Shown: positions 46,370 to 58,485, counted from the first letter of the stretch. The stretch: 64,000 nucleotides of DNA from Mesostigma viride (GCA_009746045.1 RPFO01000912.1:62001-126000); one strand, 5' to 3'. A program made the numbers and translations. The notes: generated by a model not told the origin, from the sequence alone.

Positions 46370-46860
46370 AGCGATAGCCGCCGCCTATTAAACAGGTCCT
46401 ATTCATCACGCGTGAACGCCCCGTCATCGCCCCGTCATCGCCCGGCCGAGGGCCTTGACCTGTTAACTGTTTATTCGGAGTAATAGTCAACGACCTATAC
46501 TACCAATAGCTGCCGCATATCAAACATCGGTTTTTCATCGGGCCCGTCGAGGGCGATGACGGTGACGGTCGTCACCGTCATCGCCCTCGACGGGCCAACA
46601 TCTAAACTCTTCTGTTAATCAACAAACTATATTACCAATAGCCGCTGCCTATCAAACAGGTTCTATTCATCACGCGCGTGAACGCCCCGTCATCGCCCCG
46701 TCATCGCCCTGGCGAGGGCCAACCTCTTAACTCTTTATTCGGAGTAATAAAAAACGGCCTATATTGTCAATAGCTGCCGCCTATCAACCAGGTCCGTTTC
46801 ATCACGCCCGTCGAGGGCGATGACGGTGACGGCCGTCACCGTCATCGCCCTGCCGGCATT
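46370..46860. promoter_or_regulatory. Palindromic repeat array upstream of the kinase-like gene
   Basis: Four related units of about 130 bp alternate A-B-A-B, starting at CAATAGC(C/T)GC-type words near 46374, 46503, 46635 and 46769. Both B units contain long palindromes: 46541-46596 (perfect 26-bp arms, 4-bp centre) and 46815-46850 (perfect 36 bp, arm GGGCGATGACGGTGACGG). A units carry CGTCATCGCCCCGTCATCGCCC. All contain TGACG words, the plant bZIP core. It ends about 90 bp before the start codon at 46953, so a promoter role is possible. Confidence 0.65.
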
Positions 46861-46952
46861 GCCATACAAGAAGAAGCTCTCGATCCTAGGTATAGACTAC
46901 CTCGTGTATCATCGTAATTCACGGACATCGACATCATTCATACCTACCGACG

Positions 46953-48134
46953 ATGGCCAGCTGCAAAAGAAAAATGTCGACCAACAGACAGGACCTGTCG
47001 CCGGGAACCCTGTCGGCATTAAGGGCGAGACAGGCTTTTAATTCACGGACTTACAGACTGCGCACATGCACCGCTTTGCATAGGGTGTCGCGTGTGTTCA
47101 ACGGCGCGGACTCGCACGCTTGCAGGGACGTTGAGCTGCAAACCAATGCACCGTCGGATTGGAGCATTGCATTGCAGCGGCTCACGAATTATGATCAAAA
47201 GGTTTCTCACAGCGCTAGCAAGTTGACGCATTTCATCGCAGTGAAATTGTCAGGTGACCGTATAGGAAAAGGTGCTCATGGCACGTTATACGCTATCCCT
47301 GCTAGCTCGAGTGCACCAGGTGGCGAGGCTACGCTAGTGGTAAAGCTGGCAAGCCTTCGACGAGACACGCTGCTGGTAAACTACCAGGAGGCTGTTATAA
47401 CCGCCGTTGTGGCAGTGGCCAAGGAGGCCGGTTTCATGTCTATAGCTGGCCCGCAGGTCTGCCCTGCAGTAGAAGGGCTCTGGTCCACGTGCGGTGAAGT
47501 AGGTGGTATTGTCATGGAGAGAATGAGTGGTGACTTGCATGCTGCCCGTGATGCCCCGGAAAATCAGCGTTTTTTCGAAGTTTGCTCACCCAGCGTCCTT
47601 GCAGACTGTGCAAAGGCATTGGCTGGCTTGCACGGCGTTAACATTATACACAATGACGTCAAGCTCGATAATTTTCTCTACACCATGGCGCCAGGAAGTT
47701 CACATCCGATAATCCGTATTGCAGATCTCGGCCTGGCGACAAGAGGGGGGGAACGGATTTTCACGCATCAGGCTGGTAAGGATCGTCAGCCTCGGTGGCA
47801 TCCCGCAACAGTGGACCAGCCCGGCATGCCAGGAGGGGTGGTGACAGCGCAGCGAGACCATGATGTGTACTCCTTCCTTGTGATGGTGGTATCCTTGTTC
47901 CGGCATAAGGGCCGCGCTCTCTTCGTGAATTCTGTGGATTCAGGGCTATTTAACTTGTGTCACAATGTCTATTACCACACCAAAAGGTTGGGCCCCCTTG
48001 CTTTCAAGCTACCCACGATGTCTGAAGTGGAGGAGTTGTTTCGCAATGCTCGGCCTTTTGTTTCCAGGCCTTGCCCAGAGAACGCTCCAGGGACACCACG
48101 GAACACGGTGCCCCTCCCGCGTGTCAGGGGTTAG
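46953..48134 (+). CDS. Protein-kinase-like protein with atypical motifs, 393 residues
   Basis: Single exon, intact. The glycine loop is GDRIGKGAHGTLY, the presumed lysine is in LVVKLA, and the alpha-C glutamate is probably in NYQEAVITAV. The gatekeeper region is GIVMERMSGDL. The catalytic loop reads IIHNDVKLDN, so the HRD aspartate is kept but arginine is replaced by asparagine. The metal-binding motif is DLG rather than DFG (IADLGLATRGG). The C-lobe contains DVYSFLVMVVSLF. These changes still permit catalysis but are unusual. The N-terminus is basic and lacks a known domain; no signal peptide or membrane segment. It could be a host kinase or one carried by a large element. Confidence 0.8.
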   Translation: MASCKRKMSTNRQDLSPGTLSALRARQAFNSRTYRLRTCTALHRVSRVFNGADSHACRDVELQTNAPSDWSIALQRLTNYDQKVSHSASKLTHFIAVKLSGDRIGKGAHGTLYAIPASSSAPGGEATLVVKLASLRRDTLLVNYQEAVITAVVAVAKEAGFMSIAGPQVCPAVEGLWSTCGEVGGIVMERMSGDLHAARDAPENQRFFEVCSPSVLADCAKALAGLHGVNIIHNDVKLDNFLYTMAPGSSHPIIRIADLGLATRGGERIFTHQAGKDRQPRWHPATVDQPGMPGGVVTAQRDHDVYSFLVMVVSLFRHKGRALFVNSVDSGLFNLCHNVYYHTKRLGPLAFKLPTMSEVEELFRNARPFVSRPCPENAPGTPRNTVPLPRVRG

Positions 48135-48397
48135 GACATGTAGGATACCGTGACAGCAGCTTTGTCGACTTGGATCCATGATGTAACATCGTGGTTGCCT
48201 TGGTTTACTTATCGGTGATTACTGATGCCTGTTGTACACACGGTGCACATGTCTTATTAATTAACTTATTAAGTACTAAATTATTATATCGTCTTTTGAT
48301 TGAGTTAGCCAGCTTTTGCCCATGCACACACATGTGCACATTAATTAAGTATATAATTAAACTCGTGCTTCCACTGGGGAGTCACGGAGCATTAACC
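48135..48397. other. 3' flank of the kinase gene, ending in a retroelement tail
   Basis: AT-rich with TTAATTAA words. 48356-48393 is a minus-oriented stem-loop tail (AACTCGTGCTTCCACTGGGG...GAGTCACGG). Confidence 0.45.
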
Positions 48398-48637
48398 CGG
48401 ATGGATGGATGGATGGATGGAGGGAGGGAGGGAGGGAGGGTTTAGGCTGGATGGAGGGAGGGAGGGAGGGAGGGAGGGAGGGAGGGAGGGAGGGAGCTAG
48501 GGTTTAGGGTGGATGGATGGAGGGAGGGAGGGATGGATGGAGTGAGGGAGGGAGGGAGGGAGGGAGGGAGGGAGGGAGGGAGGGAGGGAGGGAGGGAGGG
48601 AGGGAGGGAGGGAGGGAGGGAGGGAGGGAGGGAGGGG
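48398..48637. repeat. (GGAT)n/(GGAG)n tetranucleotide array with TTTAGGG words
   Basis: GGATGG units give way to long GGGA runs. AGGGTTTAGG-type words occur twice (about 48437 and 48495), matching the plant telomere repeat TTTAGGG but only in single copies. The reading frames (Asp-Gly-Trp, Pro-Ser) are artefacts. Confidence 0.9.
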
Positions 48638-49161
48638 TGCACGCAATCCTACCGGTCAAAGCGATCTACAAAACAGTTCTATGTTCTCTTTGTGATGGTC
48701 GCGACCCTAGGGGTGTTGGTTGGCATGCCGCCCTCGTGTGAAAACACGTTCCTTCCCCACTGCATGGGGCTTGTTGGCCTCTATGACCTGCACAGTCACG
48801 TGTCTATTAATTAATAAATAAATTCATGACCATGGGCCCACTTGGCCATGTCCATCATCTTTTTCCAAATCACTTAAAGAGGACTAGCACCCCCATGCAT
48901 GTCCTCTGCACATGCGGAGACGCCAATTCATCAGTTTAAATTTTGTATTCAACTCGTGACACGCCAATTAATTAATAAGCTAGTTAATGAATTACGAACT
49001 GTTGTGCACATTAATTAATTAATTAATTAATAGACACGTGCTCCGTTACTCCGCGACGCGAGCACGCGTTTAATTAATTAATCAATTTGCTGCTGGAATA
49101 CATTAATGAATTATATAATTAAACTCGTGCTCGCGTCGCGGAGTCACGGAGCATTAACCCC
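48638..49161. other. Spacer between two tetranucleotide arrays with inverted stem-loop tails
   Basis: Begins with CACGCAATCCTACCGGTCAA, which also follows the second array. 49037-49082 (plus) and 49107-49153 (minus) are two facing stem-loop tails, both with CTCCGCGACGCGAG-type stems. Confidence 0.5.
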
Positions 49162-49571
49162 GATGGATGGATGGATGGATGGATGGATGGCTGGCTGGAT
49201 GGCTGGCTGGCTGGCTGGATGGATGGATGGATGGATGGATGGATGGCTGGATGGATGGATGGATGGATGGATGGATGGATGGATGGATGGATGGATGGAT
49301 GGATGGATGGATGGATGGATGGATGGATGGATGGATGGATGGATGGATGGATGGATGGATGGATGGATGGATGGATGGATGGATGGATGGATGGATGGAT
49401 GGATGGATGGATGGATGGATGGATGGATGGATGGATGGATGGAGGGAGGGAGGGAGGGAGGGAGGGAGGGAGGGAGGGAGGGATGGATGGATGGATGGAT
49501 GGATGGATGGATGGATGGATGGATGGATGGATGGATGGATGGATGGATGGATGGATGGATGGATGGATGGG
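49162..49571. repeat. (GGAT)n array, about 400 bp
   Basis: Nearly pure GGAT units with a central GGAG block (49441-49483) and a few GGCT units at the start. The flanks match those of the 48398 array on both sides. Confidence 0.95.
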
Positions 49572-51129
49572 GACACGCAATCCTACCGGTCAAAGCTATC
49601 TACAACATGAAGCCAACACTGTTGTATCCTAGCTCTCTACCCTAGGGGTCCTGTCTAGCGTGCTTCCTGGAATACATGGAGGTGCATGTGCACTTGGGCA
49701 CCCAGATCGAGTAGGTGGCAGTTTACACCCATCACCAACAGGTTGTATCACATAATGTAGTAAAAACACTATTAACTGGGACATGGACGCATGGTGATCC
49801 AACGCCATATTTGAAGTGAGACAACTAATATGCCCCTAGTCAGCTGCACATGTGTTACATGATTTCATGTTATTAATTCCAATATTTGTAACACGTACGT
49901 TTCGAACATAACAAATTAATTCATGGAATAGTATCGTGTGGCTGTTGTGGGGTCACGGACAACTTCTTTTCCCCAACAAAGATAGTGGATGTCTCCCCAA
50001 GACGTCAATATGTACATGTAGGTCCACTACTATATAGCCTAAAAACAGCGGCCCAGACTTAATTAGTAACTCGCTCCTGCTGGGGCCCTCGTGGATCAAA
50101 ATAACCCTAAGAATTATAGTTGTCTCACTTAATATACTGCTAGCTACCATGATATCCTTGATGGCTATACACAACAACAGGGGAACTGATACAACCGTCC
50201 TTCTTTCAGTATAAAGGATCTAGTCAGGTCACAGTTGCCATCTGAAATGCTCAGTAGCACCGCCTGGCATCTATACAGTGTGGGTGCAATATATTTAAAA
50301 CAGTCCCAAGGTCAGCAGATGCATAGGGGATGCAATCACACCAGGCTGTCTCCTTTACACCATGCAGGGTCATCCTTACCCTGGGTAGTAAAACATATTA
50401 TCATGGGCGTGGAGCCTTCTTGACAAAGCTGCATGGGCATTAATGCAATGTGTGCAACAAGTGTGCTCGATCCATGTGGGCCTTGTTCATCATGCATTCG
50501 TCCAGGAATACATCTCTCACTCCATACATGTGTCCAGGATTCAAGTTTTGTACCTATGCTCCTGTCAGGCCATTAATTAATTAATTAATTAGGAACATAA
50601 CTCCGTTGGGAGTATATGTAGCACATAGCCCTGAGAAGGGGCATATGAGCCTATAATACATTCTAAGCTACTTCCTGCAAGGGTGGGAATGTAAACAACA
50701 CTTGCTCTAGGTGCACCAGGGCACCCGCACCCTCATGGTCTATCACGCTATGCCCGGGTAAGGGGGGAGCATGCCTGTGAGGGGGAAGATCATCATGGCT
50801 ATACAGGAGCTATGGCATGGCTTCTCAGCAGGGAGTGACTCCCTGCATGGGCACAACATTACTAAATAAGGCTAGGCATCGTCTGGAGTGTGGCTCATCA
50901 TAGGCACACATGTACATGATGAAATAAAGCGCGTGGCTTAGCTGGGATAGGGCCTCTAGGAGGCGTATACATGTACATGGCCACGGTCTATCTATTCTAC
51001 ACTACTACTGCATCTGTATTCCCCTAAGCTGGGGCGCCTGGAGTGTCAGGCCATGACAGGATGAAACTGGAGCTGCAGCTATTGAGACAAAGCCGGGAAC
51101 CCCAGGATACATGCGTGCATGGTGAACAC
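49572..51129. other. Gene-free region
   Basis: No coding sequence supported. 50575-50690 is a minus-oriented member of the family also seen at 43175-43297, with TTAATTAATTAATTAGG and ACTCCGTTGGGAGT. GATCCAACGCCAT words near 49790 recall a similar word near 22050. The rest shows no structure I can name. Confidence 0.45.
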
Positions 51130-51696
51130 CTAAACAGGGTGTGCCTCAGCCACAATATACATGCAGGCTAGCGTGTCCTTGGCCCTGTCGCCAATTGCAC
51201 CTTCCAAGGGCACGGTGTTCCTGGGGTGAACTAAACTGTCCACTTCACGCCACGCCGCGGCCCTGCCAGCGCGCCGTAGGAGCTGCCAGTGCTTCTCCTG
51301 TTTATACACGAGGACGGCGCAGAGCCACGCAGTCACCTCGTACCTTTTACGCTCTTCGCCCCCCACCGTGATGCGTACCACGATCTCTTCCGGCAGTTGG
51401 TGCGCAGTCTTTGCCGGCAGAGTCTCCATGAAGAAGTCCATGACCGGGATCATGGAGGGGACAGTCTTGAAGACTCGTACAGGGGGTTCATGGAAACCCG
51501 CGCACCCAGGGGTGCACAACGTGTTACCGTTGGTGCCGCACCCTTGGGTCAGCGCCATCTGGATGGCCTCGACGATGGAGTGTCCACCATGGCGTCGCGA
51601 TGGCGTGCACTTCATGTGGCAGTCGATAGGAAGCTTCACGAGCAGCTCCTCCGTGGGGCGACATGTGTGGCCTACTTCGCGGAGGTCGCACCCCTG
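51130..51696 (-). pseudogene. 3' part of a host gene interrupted by CACTA element 2 (USP-like peptidase?)
   Basis: From the element boundary the frame reads QGCDLREVGHTCRPTEELL and ends HPV at TAG (51130). It includes a Cys pair region (CGTNGNTLCTPGCAGF) and YEVTAWLCAVLVYKQEKHW followed by WREVDSL. That order resembles the C-terminal half of ubiquitin-specific proteases, where a His near the end completes the active site; the match is weak. The 5' part lies at 63203-64000. The two join in frame at His-Leu-Gln-Gly-Cys when the element and one TG are removed. Confidence 0.6.
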
Positions 51697-51704
51697 CACT
51701 AGGA

Positions 51705-52050
51705 ACTCAATTTCTGAGAAAGTTCTCAAAACCCTCAATTTTCTCACCTTTTGTGAGAATTTTTTGAGAAAATTGAGAAAAATCTCAATTTTTTTCCGCA
51801 AACGCTAGGCAAGAAATCTCACCAGGGTGAGATTTTGGTGAGAAAAAGGGCGTTTTGGTGAGATTGGGGTGAGAAAAAACCCTAAAGTGAGAAAAAAGGT
51901 GAGAATGGGTGAGAAAAAGGCAGAAAGATTGAGAAAATTGAGAAAATTGAGAAGTTTCTCACCAACACGAGAAAAATCACTAACACGAGAAAAATCACAA
52001 GTCAACGTGGTGAGAAATTTCTCACCAAGAGTGTAACACGAGAAAAATCA
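51705..52050. repeat. Left subterminal motif array of CACTA element 2 (GTGAGAAAA/TTCTCACC)
   Basis: Dozens of TGAGAAA and TCTCACC words in both orientations. The mirror array is at the right end. These are candidate binding sites for the accessory protein. Confidence 0.85.
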
Positions 52051-55000
52051 TTAGCTTTATTTCATTAAGTCCTTAACGTGAAAAAAAACTCAACCACTTT
52101 GATATGCAATATAGGGTGCACCACAAAGGTGCAATATAGGGTTCATACAATATAAAACAGCACATCATTCCATAAACAATGCTGTCATGCCCAAATTAAA
52201 TCAATAGTCATCTTCTTCAGAACTGCTGTCCGAGGGGTTGCTTGCATCAACATCATCTTCTGATGACATAGTGTCATCCCCACTAGTGTCGCAATAGTTC
52301 ACAGCTTTACGCTGCCTTCCACTGGCCCTCTTTGCCATAGGGACCTCCGCAATTACAACGGTGGGCTGGCTAGGTCCAGCATCTGTGGGAGCACCACGCT
52401 TGCGGCTGCGCCCTCGAGCAGGTGCCTTGCCAGCGCGGCGCACCACGTCGCCATCACCTACGTCTGCCGCTGCCACCTTCTTCTTCTTCTTGGACCCCTT
52501 CTTCTTGCCTTTCTTCTTGCCACCAGGCGGTGGCATCGGCTCACCCTCCTCAATCACTTCAAACTGCGGCATGGTGGGGAAATCTGCTGCCACGCTGTGA
52601 TACACATGGTTACTGAGGGCAGATTGCGCCTGGTGTGCCATGCTCCATGGCAGTTTGGCAGGGATTACCACCATTTCGGGAGCATAGCATTCATCGACGA
52701 CATACCCAACTGAGCTCACTGCACCTGGCAACACAAGGCACGACGACCTGGGGGCCTTTGCGCTGCTGATGACCACCAACCTCTCCTGGGGCAGGTGAGC
52801 GACATGAAGGCGATCAAAAAGCTCCACCTTCAACAACAGCTGCCATTCCCAGCCACCTCGTGGGTACTCTAACCTGGCCTTCAGAATGTGTGTGATCAAA
52901 CCAAAGTCTACACCGCCCGGGCCATGCACCGCAACTCCCGCATTCTTGTGCCGCTTTCCCTGGGATTGGTCCGCAGCCTCCGTGCGGTAGTTGAACCCGT
53001 GGATCCTGACTTTGTGGAAAGAATCCGCGTAGCGCTTCACGCCCCCACACGCCGCTACAATGACTTGCGGCACAAGCGGCGTCAGGTTTAATGATGCCCA
53101 TGCCAGCACGTTGAACGTTGTGTCAGCACAGCGATCTCGCCTGCATTCAAACAAACGCACACCGATAACCCAGCAAAGAGTATTATTATTAAGTATTGGT
53201 TATTAAAAAAAAAAAACAGATACAACACAGGACGCTTTTACTGGCGGCAAGATCATGGCACCCGGATGGGTAAAACCAAACAAACTAGATATTAATTACT
53301 AGGGCTGGCTTTGTGACAGTAAAACATGATTGCATGGCTAATCCCAAGGCGCCTTTCAATAGGACTGAATTAAAATAACCAAAGCAGACGGCGTAAGTAG
53401 CATTTGCAAAAAACAAGGCTCACCAGTAGGCCTCGTCGCCATTCGCAGGGTCGCTGTAATCAGCCTTGGGAAGGGCATCTTCTACCAGCAAATCCCTTGC
53501 CGCCGTCATCTCGTCCTCAGAAAACCGGTACCCGTCTTTCACCGAGCGCTTGCCCAGCTCGATGGTGCGCGACGGATCATTGGTGAGAAGGTCCCACACA
53601 TAGTGCTTGGTCTTTACCTGCATTGGAAAAAAACATGATAAGCACACCAAGCAAAAATACAGAAGGCATTCAATTTAAAGAGCACTTTCCTTGAAAATGA
53701 GAGTGAGTAGAAACATCAAGGTTTTACACAAGGAGAGTTTCCATGCTGAATGAAATGAGCCATCATTGCTTCATGTAAATGCAGAATTACAAACTCAAGG
53801 TGCTATACATCATGTACACACACAAGAAAGAAGTAAAGACCTTCAAATAAGAAACAACTTACTCCGGTGGCTCGATGCTGGAAGTAGGATAGCAGCGTCA
53901 GCACCTCGAAGTTGACGAAGGACTGGCCCATGGAGTGCTCAACATTGAGTGCAGACATGTGGCCAGAAACCGCTGTGTTCATGCATCTCTCACCCCACGC
54001 CATGGACCTACCGTCAGGGAGACCGACATTTGAAATCTGCCCCGCCAAATGTGTCGCTGCGTGAACCGACCTGGACATTTCGGATGCGGGCAGAACACGC
54101 TCAAGTGCAACAATTGACCTCAACATAGCCCTACCTACCTCGTCCAGTTCGTACTGAGTGAAGACCCTACCGCTAAAGATTGAGTCCCATGCTGCAGACG
54201 TTTCCAAAAAGGCAGCTCTTGCGTCTGCGTGCAGGCGGCCTCTAAGCAAAACAGGTAAGCGCTTCGAAAACAATTCTAGCTTGTCATGAGTCTTGGCCTT
54301 TCTCTCTGGCTTGCCATTGGCCAGCAGCCCCACAATATCACCCGGGAAGCAGTCGGGCAGGCTGTCCTTCATTCGGCGCTCCAGGGCTGCGTGGGAGACA
54401 AAAAAAAAAAAACAGTCAAACCCCACAAGTGTAAGTCAGTGGCAAGTCTTGATGCAACATGGAGAGTGACAAGTCGAACGTTTACTGTACTGCAATATGC
54501 ACTGTTCACATTGCACTGAAAATGTGAGAAGACCCTAAACGCGTGCGAAAGGAAAACTGAACCACAACCAGAGAAAGAAAAATTGCGAAACTAAATAATT
54601 GCACTTGAATCAAATACCTATAAAACAGTTGGGAGAAAAAAGCAAACACTCACCAATAACTTCAGCCTTCTCTTGCGAGGTGAGCTGGCAGGGTGGATGC
54701 AACCCCCGCCTCCTGGTTGTTGTCTTGATTGTGCCATCCATGGCAGTGGTGGTTGTCACGGTCTTCTCCATGTGCAGCTCCGGGTTCAGGTTCATCTCCT
54801 TCAGCCGATCCCGAATGGCGTAGGTCAAACCTTCCCCTGGCAGCAGATTTAAGGAAAACAAAGCCATACAAGCGCAAATGCATACCAATGTTAGTAATAC
54901 TTAATACACACACTGAACCACAGCATGTAATAAATCCTAATGGAATTCTCCTTAAATACAAAATGTTGAAAAGGAAAAAAACAGCGACAAACACTAGTGA

Positions 55001-56480
55001 CACAACACTAGACAGCACCGCACTTACCGCTAGTGGAGTTGGCGACTCGCAAGAGGTTGTTCGCCCCCAGGTGGAACTCGTCGATCAGGTGCCGTTGGAG
55101 GAGTTGAGGCCAGTACGGCAGCCTGCAAAAGGGCTCCGGCTCCCGGCCGTTGTTTCTGCAGTGCTCTACATAGGTTTCCATCGTCATGTCGGGCGGCGCC
55201 TCCTTGTCGTTGCCACCGCGACGGGGGTCATCAGCTGGCAGCAAGGTCTCATGCCCAAGAAAAACAATGCGCCCTTGGGAAACATAGGTGCCCTTCCAAG
55301 CAGGGCCGTGCACAAGGCAGCCGTCGTACCCGGAGTCTGGCATATTTACCATCTTACCAAACCCCGGGTAGTCGTGAACAGTAAACAAAAGCAGTGCTTG
55401 AATCTTTGCCGGGTGGAGCCCACCATGCTCATCATCATCCAACACATCACAAATGAAAAACCCATCCCACATCTTCACCAGCTCATCTACAATCAGGTCA
55501 AGAAAAATGTGCATATTCTTTGGGGCCTTACCTTTCTTGTTCCCTCCCACCAGAAGCACCATTGGGCAGAAATGTTTGTTAATGAAGACCCATTCAGGCA
55601 GGTTCAAGATTGCACAGAAACATGGCCAGCTGGAGTGCTGGTCCATGTAGCACCTAGGACATACTCCATCAAAACAAAGCGCTAAAAAAAGGAAGCGTGG
55701 GTCAAGCCGAAACTGAGGGAACAATCTCTTGACGTGCAGCATCGCTCGGGTATCTGCACGCAATTATACAACAGGGAGGTGGGTAAACGGGACGGCCGAA
55801 GTGCGGGCGGCACAACCGAATGTTATAATATGCAGCAAAATCACCACAACATATGCAGCATGAGTTGGGTGAACCGTATACAGCCAGCCAAAAAGCACGT
55901 GCAGAAAAGAAATCGACAAGGACGCCTTTTACCTTTAATTCCGTGGACTTTCCGGTTTGGGTCTTCTTCGTCTTGTTTGTTTTCAGTTTCTCCAGCATAT
56001 CGTAATGCCTTGGACATCTCGGGTATCCTAAAAAATCCGCGGAAACGATTTATAAGAGGGAAGTATCTAACTTGGCGATGTGCCCTTCTTGTTGTTACTG
56101 TCTCTCCATTTCTATCTTCGTATTGTTCATATCTATTGTTTTTACATACTGGGCAGGTCTGGACTTCTTTTGTTTTGTATATATATTTTTCACAGGGGCA
56201 CGCGTCATATACACGCATATCTAACCCTAAACCCTTCATGACTTTCTTGGCTTCTTTTACACTTTCTGGAAGAGAATTACCGGCTGGCAGAACTTTGCTG
56301 ATGAAAGTGAATACCTCATCCGCTAGGGCAGCCGATGCAGAATGCCTGCCGAGTATAGACAAGAGTTCCAACGCGCTAGCTATGGCAGTGTTACTGGATC
56401 CTGAATAAAGTGGTGTGTCTGCTGATATTTTGCCTACTGTAGCTGCGAAGTTTCTGGCAAACGCTTTTGCATCCTCCTCC

Positions 56481-58485
56481 GAGGCCGATAGCATCGTCTT
56501 ACATCGTCCACGCATGCACGCAAATGGCTGACGGCGGTATGGCTGACGGCGGAGTTCAGATCTTTTGCGTCTGAGCCCCAAATTCGGTCAGACCACTTGC
56601 ATTCGATGCGCCTTTCTAAGACGCACTTGCCAGTATAAACGGTTACGGCTGCCACGCAGTATAGACAAAGTTACGCACGTGACCAGCTATGACGACTACC
56701 AAAGCAAAACGAGGGCTGGAAAAGGAGCTGGCACAGCTTCCCAGCGCCCAGCCCAACCCTCTCGCCCTCGCCATTGTTCCGCCGCCAGGCTTACCCGCCA
56801 ACCAGCCGTCTGGGCCTGCCAACCCACCGCCAGCAGCCCCATCTCCCAGCGCCTCGCCTGAGCCCAAGAAACCCTGCCACGCTCGCAAATGGCGCCAGTT
56901 CCTCCCCGGCGACCGAGGATTCTCCCTCACCGGGTGGCAAGAATTGTCGCCGCAGGAATGCATTGAGGTTCTCCAGTTCCTCGAACAGGAGCGGAAGCTC
57001 TTCGTGAAGGGGGCTATTGACTACGATGGAGACATGTCCTGGCTCTATGCTATGAACGAAGCACAACAACGCCTGGCTATCTTGACCAGCCATTTCCAGC
57101 TCCGCCTCATCGACATCACCCGCACGCTCCGCACCCCAGCCCCCGCACAGCCGGCAGCCCCCTCGGCTTCCTCCCTCCGCAAGGATGACATCCGCGCAGT
57201 GCTGGAGGAGCACGTGACCTGGCCGCTGGCCGAGCAGCTGACATCGCTGAACACCACGCTCAACACGGTCGAGGCCCGGGTCTCCAACGTGGAAACCAAG
57301 GTCGTCCACAAGCTCCAGCCCCAGTTCACGACGCTGCACACCGCGGCACAAGCTTCGGAAACGCATGCGGCACTTGTCTCTCGCCTTAACCAGGTGGAGG
57401 GCAAGTGTGGCGTGCTCCTGAAGAAGCTTGAGGCCATCACCGCCCACACCGAGGCCCTGGCCACACAGGTCCCCAAGATAGCGGAGCAGACGGCCACCAT
57501 TGCATCCCAGCCACCCCGGCAGGATGCTGGCGACCTCCCGCCGCTCTCCTACGCGGACCTGCTGCGGTCAGCGACCGCCTCCACCACCGACGCCATCGCC
57601 ACAAAGCTCCAGGAGCTGGAGGACCACCGCCAGGCCCAGCAACGGGAGGTCACCGATCGCGCTCGCCGCGAGTGCCGAGTGGTGCTACGTCGCTTCCCCC
57701 AGAAGCCAGGTGAGACGTCAACCTCTCTTGCTGACGAGCTCAAGAACCAGCTTCTTACCCTCATGGGCCTGGTAGGTGAGGTAGAACTGCGTGGGTGCCA
57801 CCGCCTTCCCCACTCACGGGACAAGGCGGCTCCCCCACCAGTCCTACTCACCTTCTCCTCCCCTGAGGATAAGCAGCGGTTCCTCTCTCGTCGCAAGCGG
57901 TTGCACGACCTCACCTGGACGCTGGATGACGACCTCACCCCGCTCAGCAACAGCAGCGACGCGACCTGTGGCCGGAATACCTCCGCCATAAGCAGGACCC
58001 CCAGAAGCCCAAGGTGTACTGGAGGGGCGGGGACCTGATGATCAACCACAAGATGTGGACGCCCCCAGCGGGCTAGAATAGCAATAGCCCTAGCTTGTAA
58101 CCATTGGCGTCACTGCCGCTAAGGCAGCCATGCCTAGAATGTTGCCTAGCTGTGCCAACACACCTAGTCACGTGCCGCCAACGCACGGTACACAACCAGC
58201 CATAGCCTAGTCCTAGTACAGCCATGCTACGCCCTGGCTATGTTCAGATTACTTGCCCACGCTCCTTGCTATGATATGCTCACATGGGTCTTATTGCACC
58301 CACAGTTTGCCGGATCGTTAGCCTGTCCTTTTAGCTAGCCGCGCCCGATTGCAGCTGTGGCATGCCTTTGGCATGAAGGAGACTGGGGGTCTCTGCCCTT
58401 TCTCCTGTAGTGCACACACAGGGATTAAAAGCACTTCGGTGCTCCGTGACTCCCCAACGGGAGCACGAGTTTAATTAATTAATTA
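56481..58485 (+). mobile_element. Non-autonomous LINE carrying ORF1 only, with 10-bp target duplication
   Basis: Flanked by ATCCTCCTCC at 56471-56480 and 58486-58495. It contains a 208-bp 5' leader, one ORF1 gene and a 3' UTR whose last 280 bp (58206-58485) match the insertions at 23080 and 23861. It ends in the stem-loop and TTAATTAATTAATTA tail. No ORF2 is present, although the 5' leader and ORF1 start are retained, so it is not a simple 5' truncation. Confidence 0.9.
56689..58076 (+). pseudogene. L1-type ORF1 protein, frameshifted at its C-terminus
   Basis: Starts MTTTKAKRGLEKELAQ. A Pro-rich N-terminus is followed by a predicted coiled coil (about residues 165-260, heptads around VEARVSNVETKVVHKL) and an RRM-like region (CRVVLRRFPQKPG ... 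VELRGCHRLPHSRDK). A C-terminal domain follows with LTWTLDDDLTP. This is the layout of L1 ORF1p, which trimerises and binds RNA. A one-base shift near 57945 breaks the last domain; the other frame continues QQQQRRDLWPEYLRHKQ and WRGGDLMINHKMW to TAG at 58074-58076. Two residues short of intact in practical terms, but non-functional as read unless shifted. Confidence 0.85.

Noticed and set aside
45560-46483. Long ORFs encoding repeated PLLPTAGTQRLAVVLAAVVYH-type units, or a CRISPR-like array
   Set aside because: It is an 86-bp tandem minisatellite with no spacers; units are contiguous and near-identical.
48430-48505. Telomere
   Set aside because: Only single TTTAGGG words within a GGGA array; no tandem telomeric run.
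49106-49645. ORFs encoding MDGW and HPSI repeats
   Set aside because: Pure translation of the GGAT/GGAG microsatellite in all frames.
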